A DNA stretch of 64,000 bases from assembly GCA_032358165.1 (NCBI GenBank), contig JAALGY010000057.1, positions 1,426,001-1,490,000 of the forward strand, written 5' to 3'. The translations under genes and the position numbers were made by a program. Shown one piece after another: positions 11,950 to 22,863 of the stretch. The stretch's first letter is position 1. Every line of letters begins with the position of its first letter. The DNA is from Diplosphaera chodatii (taxonomy: Eukaryota; Chlorophyta; Trebouxiophyceae; Prasiolales; Stichococcaceae). The notes below the pieces were generated by a model. That model did no database searches, had not been told where the DNA came from, and saw nothing but the letters and a program-made list of their open reading frames with translations.

Positions 11950-14587
11950 TCACAGTCCTGCTTCATCGTCAAGGGAAGACTCCCGCCGGTCAGCGCTCAA
12001 TATGCCTGCGGTGCGCGACTGGATGCTGGGCGGCTCATCCGCGTGCTGCATGAACAGCCCGCGCAGCAGGCCGCGGGGCTGCTCCTCCTCCTCGTCACTA
12101 TCCGAGGCCGCTGCTTTGGGCTGCGCTGCCTCGTGTTGCGTCAGCGCGGCACCCACCATCGGGCCAGTCTGGCTGCGCTGCTGCTTACGCCACCGTGCTG
12201 CCTGGTGGCATAAGAAAGCCAACATTGCCGAGGCAACATCCACAGCAGCATCCAACCAGCATCAACGCCCTACCCTCCACATCAAAGCAGCTGCTGCACG
12301 AGGCACACGGCACCTGGGGTGGCAGATCCAGCGACAGCGACATCAAGGAATCGATCAGTGCATCGCTGTTGGTCTGGCGGCCAGGCGCACGCTCCAGCGC
12401 TTGCCGCATGGCATCCTGCCTCCTGCGACAGAAGGTGTGCAGCTGATGCTACATGCTGCATGAGCAGATATGCATCGTTGTTGGACACGAGCGGTAACAA
12501 GGCGTTGGCTTCACCCGACTGCCAGCTGCCTGGGCTGTGGTGGTAGCCTGGAGACATTGCTGCCACCCGCCAGAGCTGACATGGCATTGCGCCGCGCGCG
12601 CTCCTCGGCATCTGCAAGTTGAGACAAACGAGACGATCAGACAGCAACAGAGACCACTTCACGAGCTGACCCATAAGGGTCTCAGAGAGGCTCTGCAATA
12701 ACGTGCAAAACCAGGCATCACCAGCTGGCTGCATGCTCCTGCCACTGCTGCTGTGATGTTGCTGCATCGGCACATGCGACAGGTGCGGCCTGGCGGCTGT
12801 CGGCTGCGTGGCAACGAGCAAAGAGACCTCCACCTGCACACGGCATCGCAAACTCGACCAGGTTTGCAAGAAGATGGATGTCACTGCAATTGCACAGCCA
12901 ATACGACATCTGCATGGCTGGCCCGAAAGCACAGCAAATCCTGCCAAGCAGAAGCAAGTTGGCGACAGTCCTGAGAGCGTACCCTCAGATGGTCGGTGGA
13001 CGTGCGGTCTTCAGGCACAGCGTCGCGGTGGTAGCAGCACACCGCAATGTCAGAGCAGCTGCCCTGCAGCAGCACTTCCAGCATGCTGCGCACCGCCTGA
13101 TTGACGTCACGCTGGTACTGCAGGTCCTCGGCCGTCCTACCACCACCTGCGGTTACTGGCACAGCATGTTGCTGGATGGGGGGAGGGCAATGTGATTGAC
13201 ACAGGGTACACTGTAGGAGCCCAACATTGACGGTCAGCGATGAGGAGCACTGATGGTGCACAGGCAAACTTCGTTCACCTATGCCCAGCTCTGTCAATGA
13301 TGGCATGCTGATGCAGCAGAGCAGGCTGTCGGCAGCAGCGAGCTGCCCGTCCAGGAAGGGCGACTCCATAGCGGCAAAATGCGTCGCATCCGCTGCCATG
13401 TGCCCCAACAGCTGCAGACCACAAGAAAACTCTGACTTTGCTTTATCCCGTCGACGCATCACGGCTCATGTGTCGAAACTTCATGGGCAACTGCATCACA
13501 ACAGCGGCAGATGGTGCACACCGCTGCCGGCGAGTTGCTGTGCACCGCTGACTGTGCCATCCATGTTTGCCCACGCCCCTGTATGGCTGCCTTGTCTGCA
13601 AAGAGCTGCTGAAACAGGCAGCACCGCGAGGCAAAGCCATCTGCTTCGCTGCAGCCATACCACCTCTCCATGCCTGCGCTTCAGGTGCCACTTGTCATGG
13701 CACAGTCGATACAGCATCATATTGCACGATGCGCTTTTCAATGAGAACGCACCTGCCACTGTGTGTAGGAGCTGAGGTGCATTCACTGCATCAACAATGG
13801 CCTGCACGCTGCCAGCCAGCGCCTGGTTGGCTATCACCAACGCTTCCGCCACAGGCATCGCCACACACAGCTTGTTTTGGTCCACGACAACCACCTGCAC
13901 ACATGCACCCACCAGTGAAATACAGCAGCTGGCGACGTTGCTCAGACCGCAGTCCTGCACAGAAGCACAGTTTTGACATCGTACGCACCACGTCGGCTGA
14001 CGCTTTGAGTGCTGCTAACAGCGTCTCAGCCGCCTGTTGCTTGCGAACGCTGGAAAACTTGAACGGCATGGTCACCGCCGCAACAGCCAGCGTGCGATTC
14101 GACACAGCGTGCTGCACAAAGTCCAAAGCCTGCACAGGGTGTAGCAGGTCATAAATAACTCAGGCTGACCAGCGTCCCGGGGTGTGCGGGTACCTGCCGA
14201 GGACGACTTGCACGCACCGCTGTACAGCCGTCCGCTGTGTTGTCTGTGGCAGACGTCAGCACGAAAGAGAGCCCATCAAAGCCCCTGCGCAACGAAACAG
14301 GTGCCGAGGAAGGCTGCCGCTGCAGTGCTCGGTCCAGAGCTGCTGCTGCTGCTGGAAACGAGTGCCTTGTGTCTGCTCCAGGTACGGTCCCTGTAGCAGA
14401 AGGGCGTGGTGTGCCAAACCTGCGACTTACTGCGTGCATCGCCGGGCTTAACGTGCAGATGATGGCATGCCAGCTCGCCTGACATCAGCTCGCGCCCATT
14501 CTCATCCAGCCGCCAGAATGTGGCACCTGGCAGCGATCCTGACAGCTGCTGCAGGCCCTCAGCACCGCATCGGCCAATGCCAACCAC
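11950..14587 (-). CDS. Unrecognised multi-exon helical protein
   Basis: I do not recognise the family. Several minus-strand segments bounded by plausible splice sites read as amphipathic helices: ALDFVQHAVSNRTLAVAAVT.. with ETLLAALKASADV (14125 down), AEALVIANQALAGSVQAI (about 13880-13770), LLGHMAADATHFAAMESPF (about 13410-13350), AEDLQYQRDVNQAVRSMLEV (about 13130-13060), DAEERARRNAMSAL (about 12610-12560) and ALIDSLMSLSLDLPPQ (about 12370-12310). The C-terminus is acidic and disordered, ending near 11950 after LSADRRESSLDDEAGL. The run of helices suggests a tethering or scaffold-like alpha-solenoid, but that is inference. The 5' end is uncertain and may extend to about 14880; exon edges are approximate. 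Confidence 0.45.
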
Positions 14588-14899
14588 CTGCCAGGCCCGA
14601 GAATCCTCCTTTAGATTTGGCGCCTAAAGATGGCTTGGGCAGCTACCTTGCAGCCTGCCAAACATGCACTTGCCTGCAGGCTGGCCTTGTGCCGCTGCTC
14701 TGGCGTGGAGCGGTGCTGAGCAACAGCGCTCGCACATGCATGACTGCTGTAGCGGCTGCACCTCCGCAGTGCGCTGCCGTAGATGCTGCTGCATGCCAGC
14801 TGCAGAGCTTGCAGATGAGCTGCATATCGCGGGCACAGTCTGGGGCAGCTGCTGAAGCTGCTGCGGTGCCGGCCTAGCCGGCAGATCGGCGCTCCTTGC

Positions 14900-15736
14900 T
14901 CAGCCGCGGCTGATGCCGCCCATGAAGGTCTTGGCATTGGGCACGGCGCCCTCGAATCGAGCCCCAGAGAAGTCGAAGCCCGGATGCTGCAGCACAAGAT
15001 CGCACTTGCTCAGACAACTTCAGAGATGGCTCGCTGAAACTGTTGACAAACTGACACCCTGCAGGCGTGCAGCGCTGTGCCTCAGACTCAGACACTTGCC
15101 TCCTCTTGAAGACGCTGACGCATCAAATGCTCTCGGTCGGAGGCCTGCTCCTCAGGCGCGAGTTCATGCCCGACGAGCGCCGATGCCCAGAAGTCTGCCT
15201 GCCGCAACAAAGGGCGCCAGATGATGCTGCGGCGGTTACAACCCTTGCAGGACCACGCATACCCTTACATTGCCCCAAGACGCACCTCTACAGATTTGCA
15301 CAGGGTCAGGGAGAGGGTGCCCCCATCTGCAAGCATCAACGAGGTGCGAGATTGCCAACTGCAACAGTTGAGAGGCGTCAGCATTGCTGCCCGGAAGCAC
15401 TGTACACAATCACCTATCGTCCAGTACGACTCGCCCGCCTTTGTCCTCGCCGGAAAGTCGGCCTGCGCGGTGGTGACAGTGTCACGACAGCATCCCGACA
15501 CTATGTGTCTTTCACACATGGCACACGATGCAACTCACGTCCAGGTATGGCGGCAGACCCACGAGGCCCACTGTCAGGTGGCTGTTGCTGATGCTGATCG
15601 TCAGATCCTTCTTCGTGGCGCCCGGCGGAAGCGGGATGTCTATCTCGACCTCAGAGATGTTTTGATGCCACGAGTACACCAGCCTTCCGTTGTGCTCAAA
15701 GCGGTGCGTGCTATCCTTAATGCCTGGTTGGCTCAT
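14900..15736 (-). CDS. NUDCD2: NudC domain-containing protein 2-like (CS domain co-chaperone)
   Basis: Small CS-domain protein of the NudC group, which works with Hsp90-type clients and dynein regulators. Five exons (minus): 15736-15539, 15462-15414, 15326-15286, 15243-15100 and 14986-14900; the phases close to 172 residues. The CS fold is seen as YSWHQNISEVEIDIPLPPG, LTISISNSHLTVGL and YWTIDGGTLSLTLCKSVE. The C-terminus has the family signature HPGFDFSGARFEG. The start at 15736 is the first ATG of the exon. The fourth intron starts with GCAAGT. The motif-repeat block begins about 130 bases upstream of the start codon. Confidence 0.88.
14987..15099 (-). other. GC-AG intron in the NudCD2-like gene
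   Basis: The donor reads GAG|GCAAGT, a perfect match to the GC-intron donor consensus, and the acceptor reads CTGCAG|CAT. Both junctions are phase 0 and restore RLQEE|HPGFDFSG, the expected family sequence. Confidence 0.85.
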
Positions 15737-15864
15737 GCTCAGGGATCTTGTGACATCTTTGCAATTCCGTCGCGCGCCACCGATCTGCTGCTTGAAGCTG
15801 AATAGACATGTCTAGGAGCTGCAGATTCAAATGGCAGGATCTCTGATTGATGTTTAGAGGTTTA

Positions 15865-15941
15865 GCCCTGTGTTATTGACTCACTCACGACTCACCCAGC
15901 CCCTTCGTTGCTGACCACACCGTGCCCCTTTGTTATTGACA
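15865..15941 (-). repeat. Left edge of the repeat block, inverted relative to the right edge
   Basis: Read on the minus strand this edge is GGTCAGCAACGAAGGGGCTG, then a GGGTGAGTC-like spacer, then GAGTCAATAACACAGGGCT. This is the same order of elements as the right edge at 17317-17362 read on the plus strand. Confidence 0.7.
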
Positions 15942-16264
15942 TCCCGAGATCCCGTGCCCACTTACTGTAGTCACATGACTCTCTCTCGTGGTCAACAACA
16001 ATATAATGGGGCCGAGCGTTATAAGTAAACTTGACCTGGTCAACAACGAAGGGGCTGATCGAGTCATCAGAACACTGGTCAACAACAAAGGGGCACAGAG
16101 TGGGAAGTGTCCGTGCAATGGGTGCACTGCTGACACTCATCCCCTTTGTTGTTGAGCGACGGTCGTATACTGATGACGCCTTGACCGCCTTTGTTACTGA
16201 CCACAGAAACGAATGGTCCAGGTGGTCTACAACGAAGGGGCGCCGCCGTTATCCTTGGTAATCT

Positions 16265-16680
16265 GATTGATAATTCTGCTCTGTTCGCTCTTGGGCTCCT
16301 TCGGTTTTGACCAGGCTGCGCCTGAGGACAACTGGGCCCCTTTGTTGTTGACCTTCTGCTTTTAGTTGGGACGCCTCTGCTTTCTCTATGTGTCTCATAG
16401 CGCCCCCTTGTTTCGGAACTTCTGTGTTCTGTTTGATCTTGTTCGGCTGGTTTTCCTTTTAGTTTAACGATGTCTCCGTTTTCTGATGATACCCGGCCCC
16501 TTTGTCATTGACCACCAAAGCCCTGTTTCTCGATGGAGTTTCTGTATTCTCTTGAACTTGCTCTATGTGGTGTCGGTGGGCCCCTTGGTGGTTGACCAAT
16601 CTGTTTGTCTCCTTCTGTTTACTATGGATATCTTTATCTGTGGTTTCTGTTGTCTTACAAGGCCCCTTTGTCATTGACCA
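16265..16680. other. T/pyrimidine-rich core inside the repeat block
   Basis: Between the motif copies the plus strand is rich in T and in TCT/TTG runs, unlike the GC-rich flanking genes. No coding, tRNA or promoter feature was identified. Confidence 0.5.
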
Positions 16681-17229
16681 TGCATGCGAAGGGGAACGGG
16701 TTGATTATAAAGGGATCGCGAATCGAACTAGCGGCGGCTACCAGGGATCGAACGCGCGATCTCGGGTCATCGTGACCTGGGGCCCGGTCACATGTCCGTT
16801 CTCCGAGCCTGGCAGAAGTAACACTGTCCGAGCGCCGCCGACAAGGAAACCAATCAGTGCGATTGAGGATTGGCGCTGTTGTTGTGGTTCACAGTCAATA
16901 ACAAAGGGGCTCCATGGTCAGATAACAAATAAAGGGGCTTGCCAGCCGGCACAGCGGCACTGGTTGTTCGCCCCGTCAACATGTGGCACGCTCCTTCGTC
17001 CATACCTCGACCACTGTGCCCCTCTTGAGCCGACCTTGCATTTGGCCCTTTGTTATTGACCAGTCACGAAACGAAGGGGACTAAAGGTCGAAAACGAAGG
17101 GGCCCACTGCTCAACCACAAAGGGCCCAGATAGAGAGCTGCCTGGTCACCCTTTAACCCAGCGTGTGATGCCTCTTAGCCCCTTGTTACTGACGACGAAA
17201 GCAAGAACATATAACAACGGGGGTTGTGC

Positions 17230-17362
17230 GAGAAAATAACAAAGGGGCTGAGCGACTAAGTGAGTCAATAAGCAGATGAGGCTGTTGCTTGAGTCAACAA
17301 TAAAGGGGGTTGACCTGGTCAACAACAAAGGGGCTGAGTGGGTGACTCAATAGCAAAGGGGC
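17230..17362 (+). repeat. Right edge of the repeat block
   Basis: Plus-strand order is a motif copy, GCTGAGCGACTAAGTGAGTC, then two tandem motif copies (17292 and 17317), then GCTGAGTGGGTGACTCAATA and a last copy. Allowing small gaps, the final 50 bases align with the reverse complement of the left edge. Confidence 0.7.
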
Positions 17363-17622
17363 TGACGATATCGATATGATACTGGTTGCGGTGTGTGTAT
17401 GATTCATAAGCTTGGTCACATATGAGTAAACAAGTATCAAAACCGCCACCATCGTTGTGCGCGTGGCCTGCTCATTTATAAGCGTAAGCCGTGCATGCAT
17501 TGACCACTGCATCAATGTATATCTACACGTGCACAAATTACAGTGGTACAATTTAGCAGCCGGCGTCGATGGCTGAGCTGCCCTTGAATTCCAGGCGCTC
17601 GTCACGCATGTTGAAATGTACA

Positions 17623-20600
17623 TCAAGGATTTGTCTGGTACTCTGCATCCTTGTATCTCCCTGTCTTGCGGTCGTATGTCAGGTACGCATTGCCTGCAAG
17701 CAGCAAGACCGTGCCATCAGTTTGTCATTGTGGACGCAGCTCACATGTGCAACCATCATCACCAGCCATGTCACTCACCGATGGAGCCAGCAGCCTTGTT
17801 GCGCACTTTGCGAATCAAAATGTTAACCTGCGATTGTTCGATAAAACCGTGTTTCACAAAAGTGCTAGAACAGCGGAGCGACGCTCAACACCCACAACGC
17901 TTGTGACAAGAAAGCACAGCGCACCTCTGACTGCGGGCCCTTGTTGGGGTCGTTGTTGCGGTGCACAACTACACCATTGTCGCACTTGTTGATGAAGTGG
18001 GCGCTGCCGGAGATGTCGTATAGGTTTGGCGGGTCACCCTTCCAGTCCCGCATCTGCCGCGGATGTGCCACAAACCTGCACAAGAGTCGTTGCACTTGAC
18101 AGACGCGCAATTGTATCACCTCCGACAAGCTACAACATATGCATAGTGGCGGGCGTTTGATTGACACCAAGGGGGACGACGGCACACCAACCACACAAGA
18201 AAAAGACTGACACCACAGGTTACTTCATGCTACAATATCCTGCACTCACCACACGTGCACATCGTGATGCTGCGCAAAGCGCTTGATCTTGGTGAGCATC
18301 TGCGACACGTACTCGGTCTCCGACATGGCGCCGGGCCGCTGGTGATCCAGCTCGTTGTACGGGTCAATCACCAGGCCCCTGATGCCATACCTGCGCATTG
18401 CACCGACCCAGCTGAGCGTCCTGATCGCAGACCTCTGCCGTCTGAGATCCAGATGCAGTGCATTGCTGATGATCACGAAAAAAAACGTAGTACGCACAGC
18501 TCTGTGAATGCCCCAATCAGCAGCGTTGGTGTCATGTTTGCACAGGACGTGCGCACCGCAGCACGGCGGCGCGGGCCAGGTCCAGCACCCAGTCGATGCT
18601 GGGCAGCTCGTCGTCCTGGCAGCGGATGAGGTGGAAGCAGTCGTCCAGCCACTGCATGCCCTCCTCTACCTGCAGATCCAGGGCACACTGCTCACAGACC
18701 ATGAGTGAAGCCTTTGCTATGCTGACATATCATCTTGGCTCGAGCTGCAAGTCGAGTCAGATGCTTGCCAGCATGTCACCATACCTGCTGCAGGTTCATG
18801 CGCGGAGCCGGGCCAGAGTAGCCGGCATTCAGGAAGGGCAGGCCCAGGTGCTTCTCCAGCAGCTGGCGTGCATGATCAGTCACCTGCAAGAATGTGGCAT
18901 GAGGACTGGCGACTCAACGCTATGCAAGCGCACCGCACATGACGAAAGTCTACGGACGCGCGCGGCTCTCAAGCAACCTCACCTTCTTCTCCATGGAGCA
19001 CAGCGCAAAGCTCCAGCCGTGCTGGTGTGTGAGGTTGCACAGCAGCGCGTCAATCCACTCCGACTTGCCCGAGTTGGGCACGCCCGTGATGATGGTCAGC
19101 TCACCAGGCACAACCTGCGCATGATGAGGGACTGGCATCAGCTGTTTTGTCACCAGCATCACATGCTCATCACAACCGTGTTCAGCCCATGAACAGAGGC
19201 TGACAGCAGGCACACACCGCCTCACCCTGTAGAACTCGTCCACCGACTTCCAGCCGGTGGACACTGCGATGTCACTTGTCTGCTGCATGCCATGGTATGC
19301 CTTGATCTCATCCCAAAAGTCAGAGAACCTGCATTTGCATGAACCAGTTGGTTTGTGCACGAACTCCACACCAAGATGGCAGAGCAGTGCTGAACGGCAG
19401 GTCCTGCACAACTGCATGCCTGCACATAGAAACGTGCAGCACCTGAACAAGCCACGAATGGGGTAGGGCTCTGCAGCATCCAGGCAGCTGCGCAGCGCAT
19501 CTGGCCCGTCCTCCATCAGCACGTGGTTGGCGTCCTTCCGGAAGCCTTGCTCGTCCGCGCCAGTCTGCAGCACAACGTGTACAGCTGTCTCACACAGCTG
19601 CCTTCGAACCATGCACATGTGCACATCGATGTGCACACACCATTGCTGCGCCTGTTCAGGTGAAACAAGCCAGGGATTGCACTACCGACACGGCAACATG
19701 CCTGGGCAGCTTCCTGTGCGGTGCCGGGCCAGCGGACACGCCAGCAGCGCTCCCGGCCCAGGCGGCGAGACAGCTCCTCTGCAAGCGCCTGCCCGGGGCC
19801 GTCGTTGTCCGTGGCGATGACAATGCGCGCTGCCTGGTCCAGCTCACCTGCAGTTGGTATGGAAGCTCACAACTTTGGTGTCAACGAGGTGACTGTGGTC
19901 CTCACGGTTCCACATTGCTGATTGTGATGACGCAAAAGTCTGTGCCGCCCTCACTCACGGGTGCAAGCACATTTCCTGATGCAAAGTTGCAATATGAGGG
20001 TGCGCTGGCCACCCACCTCGACAGTTCCACAGATAGCTGTACTTGACATCCTGGTCAGGTGGCGGCAGCGCCCCTGTCTTGGCTCGCGATGGCGCCCCGT
20101 CGGGCACTGACACCTGCCCACGGCAGCAACCCAAATGTCAGTGTGTCACCTGTGACAGCAGACAGAGGTCATGACAATGAAGTCTCCAGCATGTGCGTGA
20201 AACTCCGTTGCAGATGGCATTGCGAAAGCAGATACCTTCATTGCTAGGAACGCACCACATTGCGGAAGCCAGCCTCCTCCAGGGCCAGCTTGTCCATCTC
20301 GCCCTCCACGATGATGATCTCTGGCATGCCGACGATGTCGTTCAGCCCAAAGAGCACCTTCTCTGCACCCTTGACCTGCAAACAGCCATGGTATCGCGGC
20401 TCAGCTTGGATGCACTGACCACCCACAAGCATGCAAGCACATTATGCTTGTCAGCATATGTCAGCTGCTGCATGTGGCTCAACAGCTTACTGTTGCTCCG
20501 ATGAGCTAAAGTGGGCACCTGGCGAAACTTTTTCTCGAGGCTGCGGTATTTGACGTTCAGCAGACGGTCCCCGCGGAAGTAGGGAAAGGCAATCGATGTC

Positions 20601-22275
20601 TCAGGCTGCCCGGCGGAGCTCCACCGCAGCGCCTCCTCCATGATGCCATTGCGCTGCAGAAAAGTAGCAGCTCATCTGGCTGTCTTGGGATGCTATCTCT
20701 TCCAATGCCCAGTGCCTGCTGATGCCCGGAGGTGCAAAGCTATTGGCTGAAGCCGGTGGGTGCGCACCTCCAGCACCGCTGCGAAGATGCCGCGCTGACG
20801 GAAGAAGTCCAGCGCTTCCGGCCCCAGGGGCCGCCAGCTGGGCTTGGGCAGCACGTAATGCGGCGTCGCCTCTGCCTTTTTGCTGTCTCCTTTGCAGCGC
20901 AATGACACCATGAGTTGACATGACGTCTGCAAAGCTGCATGTTCATCCAACCACACTCCGGTCAATCAGGCCACGACATGCAGACATGTTCTCATCTGCT
21001 GGTTTCCTCCGCACCTGTGTGCGCCTTTGCTGTGGGCGGTATGCTGCCGACGCTGACGCCGCCCTTGAAGCCGCAGCTGGCGCGGAAGCACAACCACTGC
21101 GCTGACTGCCCATCAGGCCCAATGTTGACCGTCAGGTCGTGGTCATTATTGTTGCCACCTGCAGAAAGTGCAATGTGTTGGTGGCCACTGCTCGTCGCTT
21201 GCAACCGACTGTTGCCAGACTCAAGCAACAGGGCCACCATGCGCATGAGCAGCTGTGCAGCGGCATCCGCACCCTGGCACTGCGGGCACGCCAGGTGGGT
21301 GTACTGCCCGGGACTGTAGTTGCGCAGCACGATGCCGCGCTCCTGCAGCAGGTCGCGCAGCGGCGCCATGCCTGGTTCGGCACCGGCGCGAGGCGAGGGC
21401 GTTGCTGCAAATCCAGCGGCACCGTTGCTCGACCCCTGCCACAGCGCCGAGGCAGCGCCGGCGCCTTGCAGCCGTTGCTTCGCAGCAGTGGCCATGTCCC
21501 CGCCCGCCGCCAGGAGGTCTGGCTCGGCAGGCGCCAGGCTGTCCCTCGGCAGGCTGCCCGTCACTGCTGCTGCGCCGCTGATGCCCTGCTGCGGCGCCGT
21601 GCCAGCGCCAGTGCTGCCGTTGAGGGGCGCTGTCTGCCGCGTGGCTGGCTGGGGTCCCTGCTCAACCGGCCGAGAGGAAACTGGGCCTGCTGCAGATCCG
21701 TTGCTGCGCGATACAACTGCCGCAGACTGCTGTGCTGCTGCCACCTCAGCATTTGTGGGCCGGCCCCTGCCACGCCTGACGTCACTGCTGCTGGGGCTGC
21801 CGGCGCTCCTAGACGTCGCCTGCTGTTGCTGGGGCTGCTGGGGCTGTTGCTGCTGGTGTTGCTGCAGCCGTGGATGTTGCTGCTGCAGCACGCGCTGTGC
21901 AGGCTGGGCACGCGTGCGTGGTTGCTGCTGCTGCTGCTGCTGAGGAGGTGCCGACCTCGACTGCATCGGTGGCTGCGTCGCAGGCGTGGTGCGGGCAGGA
22001 GGCACGCCGCGCTGTGCAACCTGCTGCTGCGACCAGCCGGTCGGCTGCGCGGTTGAAGTGGCACTGCTGCGGTTTGGCTGCTGCTCGACAGCGGCAGTTT
22101 GCGTGCTGCTACGCGTGCTGAGTCCCCTCCACTGCCACACCGCCGGGGTTCGCACACCTTGCTGAGCTGTCAGCAGGCTAGCGGCACTGCGGGCGGCTAC
22201 TCCTGACTTTGACATGGACGGCGGCAGTGTGGGTGCGCACAGTGGCCAGGACTCTGCAGTCAAACGATCCACCAT
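17623..22275 (-). CDS. TWINKLE: Organellar DNA primase-helicase TWINKLE
   Basis: Plant-type TWINKLE, which combines primase and DnaB-type helicase activity for organelle DNA replication. Exon 1 (22275 to about 21050) encodes a basic, Ser/Arg-rich presequence-like start, a long Gln/Pro-rich linker and the primase zinc finger (CPQC then WLCFRASCGFKGGV). Next come TOPRIM pieces: SIAFPYFRGDRLLNVKYRS (about 20610-20540), PEIIIVEGEMDKLALEEAGF (about 20320-20260) and ARIVIATDNDGPGQALAEEL (about 19840-19770). The helicase part has Walker A GVPNSGKSEW (about 19090-19060), LVIDPYNELDH (about 18390-18340), VAHPRQMRDW with LYDISGSAHFINKCDN (about 18070-17970), and a last exon GNAYLTYDRKTGRY ending at 17623. 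The zinc-finger and TOPRIM motifs all look intact, unlike metazoan TWINKLE. The target organelle cannot be decided from the sequence. Confidence 0.94.
21790..21960 (-). repeat. Glutamine-codon-rich low-complexity tract in TWINKLE exon 1
   Basis: CAG/CAA-type codons (seen as CTG/TTG on the plus strand) encode several polyglutamine runs mixed with Pro, His and Arg, between the presequence and the zinc finger. Confidence 0.85.
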
Positions 22276-22863
22276 CAGTCACGAGGCCAGCAGCAGTCTA
22301 AACGCATGCACGTGGCGTCTCTGAGTCCCGCGCAGATTGACAGGGCCAGCCGGCCACGCACGCATCATGGCCGCTAACACGTGGCTCCCTCTAGCAAGCG
22401 ACGTCGGGTGCCTTACGGCCGATAACATGAGTCCAAGCAAGCCACCACCGCCGGCATCATGCGTGTCTGATGCCAGTTGCACGAAGGGAAGTCATGCCGA
22501 CATGGTGTAGGTTGCAAACGCTGCTTTACTCGCACATAGTGCAATTAAGAGTAGCAAACGCTCAGTTGAAGTATATGCAAGGCAGCAGCGACGCTGATGC
22601 AAAAGATGTTGTGCATCCCAGGGCAGACTGTGCTCGACTCTTGACACCAACACAGGGGGCATGAAATCATGGAAGCTGGGGACCTCCAGCTTCTTGCTCT
22701 GCTCACAAGCCATTTGCAAGCATTGCATATCGATACTAGGATACTTGACTCATCTGGAGGCAGCGTGTCCAGAACTATTCACAACATTTGCACACCTTGA
22801 AGATCTCACGCATCCTTGCACACCTGCTGGCAAGGCAGCACTTTTGTAGGTATGTAAGCTCGG
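22276..22863. promoter_or_regulatory. Divergent upstream region of TWINKLE and the TLDc gene
   Basis: 588 bases between two divergent start codons; no coding signal or clear individual motif was seen. The stretch from about 22500 to 22860 is more AT-rich than the flanking genes. Confidence 0.45.

Larger units (their letters stand above)
15865..17362. repeat. Cluster of an 18-bp motif in both orientations (novel dispersed repeat block)
   Basis: About 23 copies, many degenerate, of a motif with approximate consensus GGTCAAYAACAAAGGGGC. Forward copies start near 16038, 16077, 16224, 16894, 16916 (with an insertion), 17062, 17086, 17110, 17233, 17292, 17317 and 17345. Reverse copies start near 15865, 15899, 15924, 16141, 16186, 16336, 16496, 16580, 16662, 17045 and 17178. 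Spacing is irregular. The copies near 16038, 16077 and 17317 are the most similar to one another. The two ends of the block are inverted copies of one another. No long reading frame fits a transposase; the frames that cross the block simply translate the repeat. I found no comparable copies elsewhere in the window. Confidence 0.85.

Noticed and set aside
16700..16800. tRNA-like or Pol III B-box-like sequences (two TTCGAT elements on the minus strand) inside the repeat block
   Set aside because: The T-stem does not pair, no acceptor stem or matching A box was found, and no anticodon arm could be folded.
16459..17059. Open frames crossing the repeat block on both strands
   Set aside because: They translate the repeat itself (recurring V-N-x-K-G or F-V-I-D-H type peptides) and resemble no protein family.
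21139..22056. A 305-codon plus-strand frame opposite TWINKLE exon 1
   Set aside because: It is the antisense of the Gln-rich linker (Leu/Cys runs from CTG/TGC repeats), while the minus-strand frame has a conserved zinc finger.
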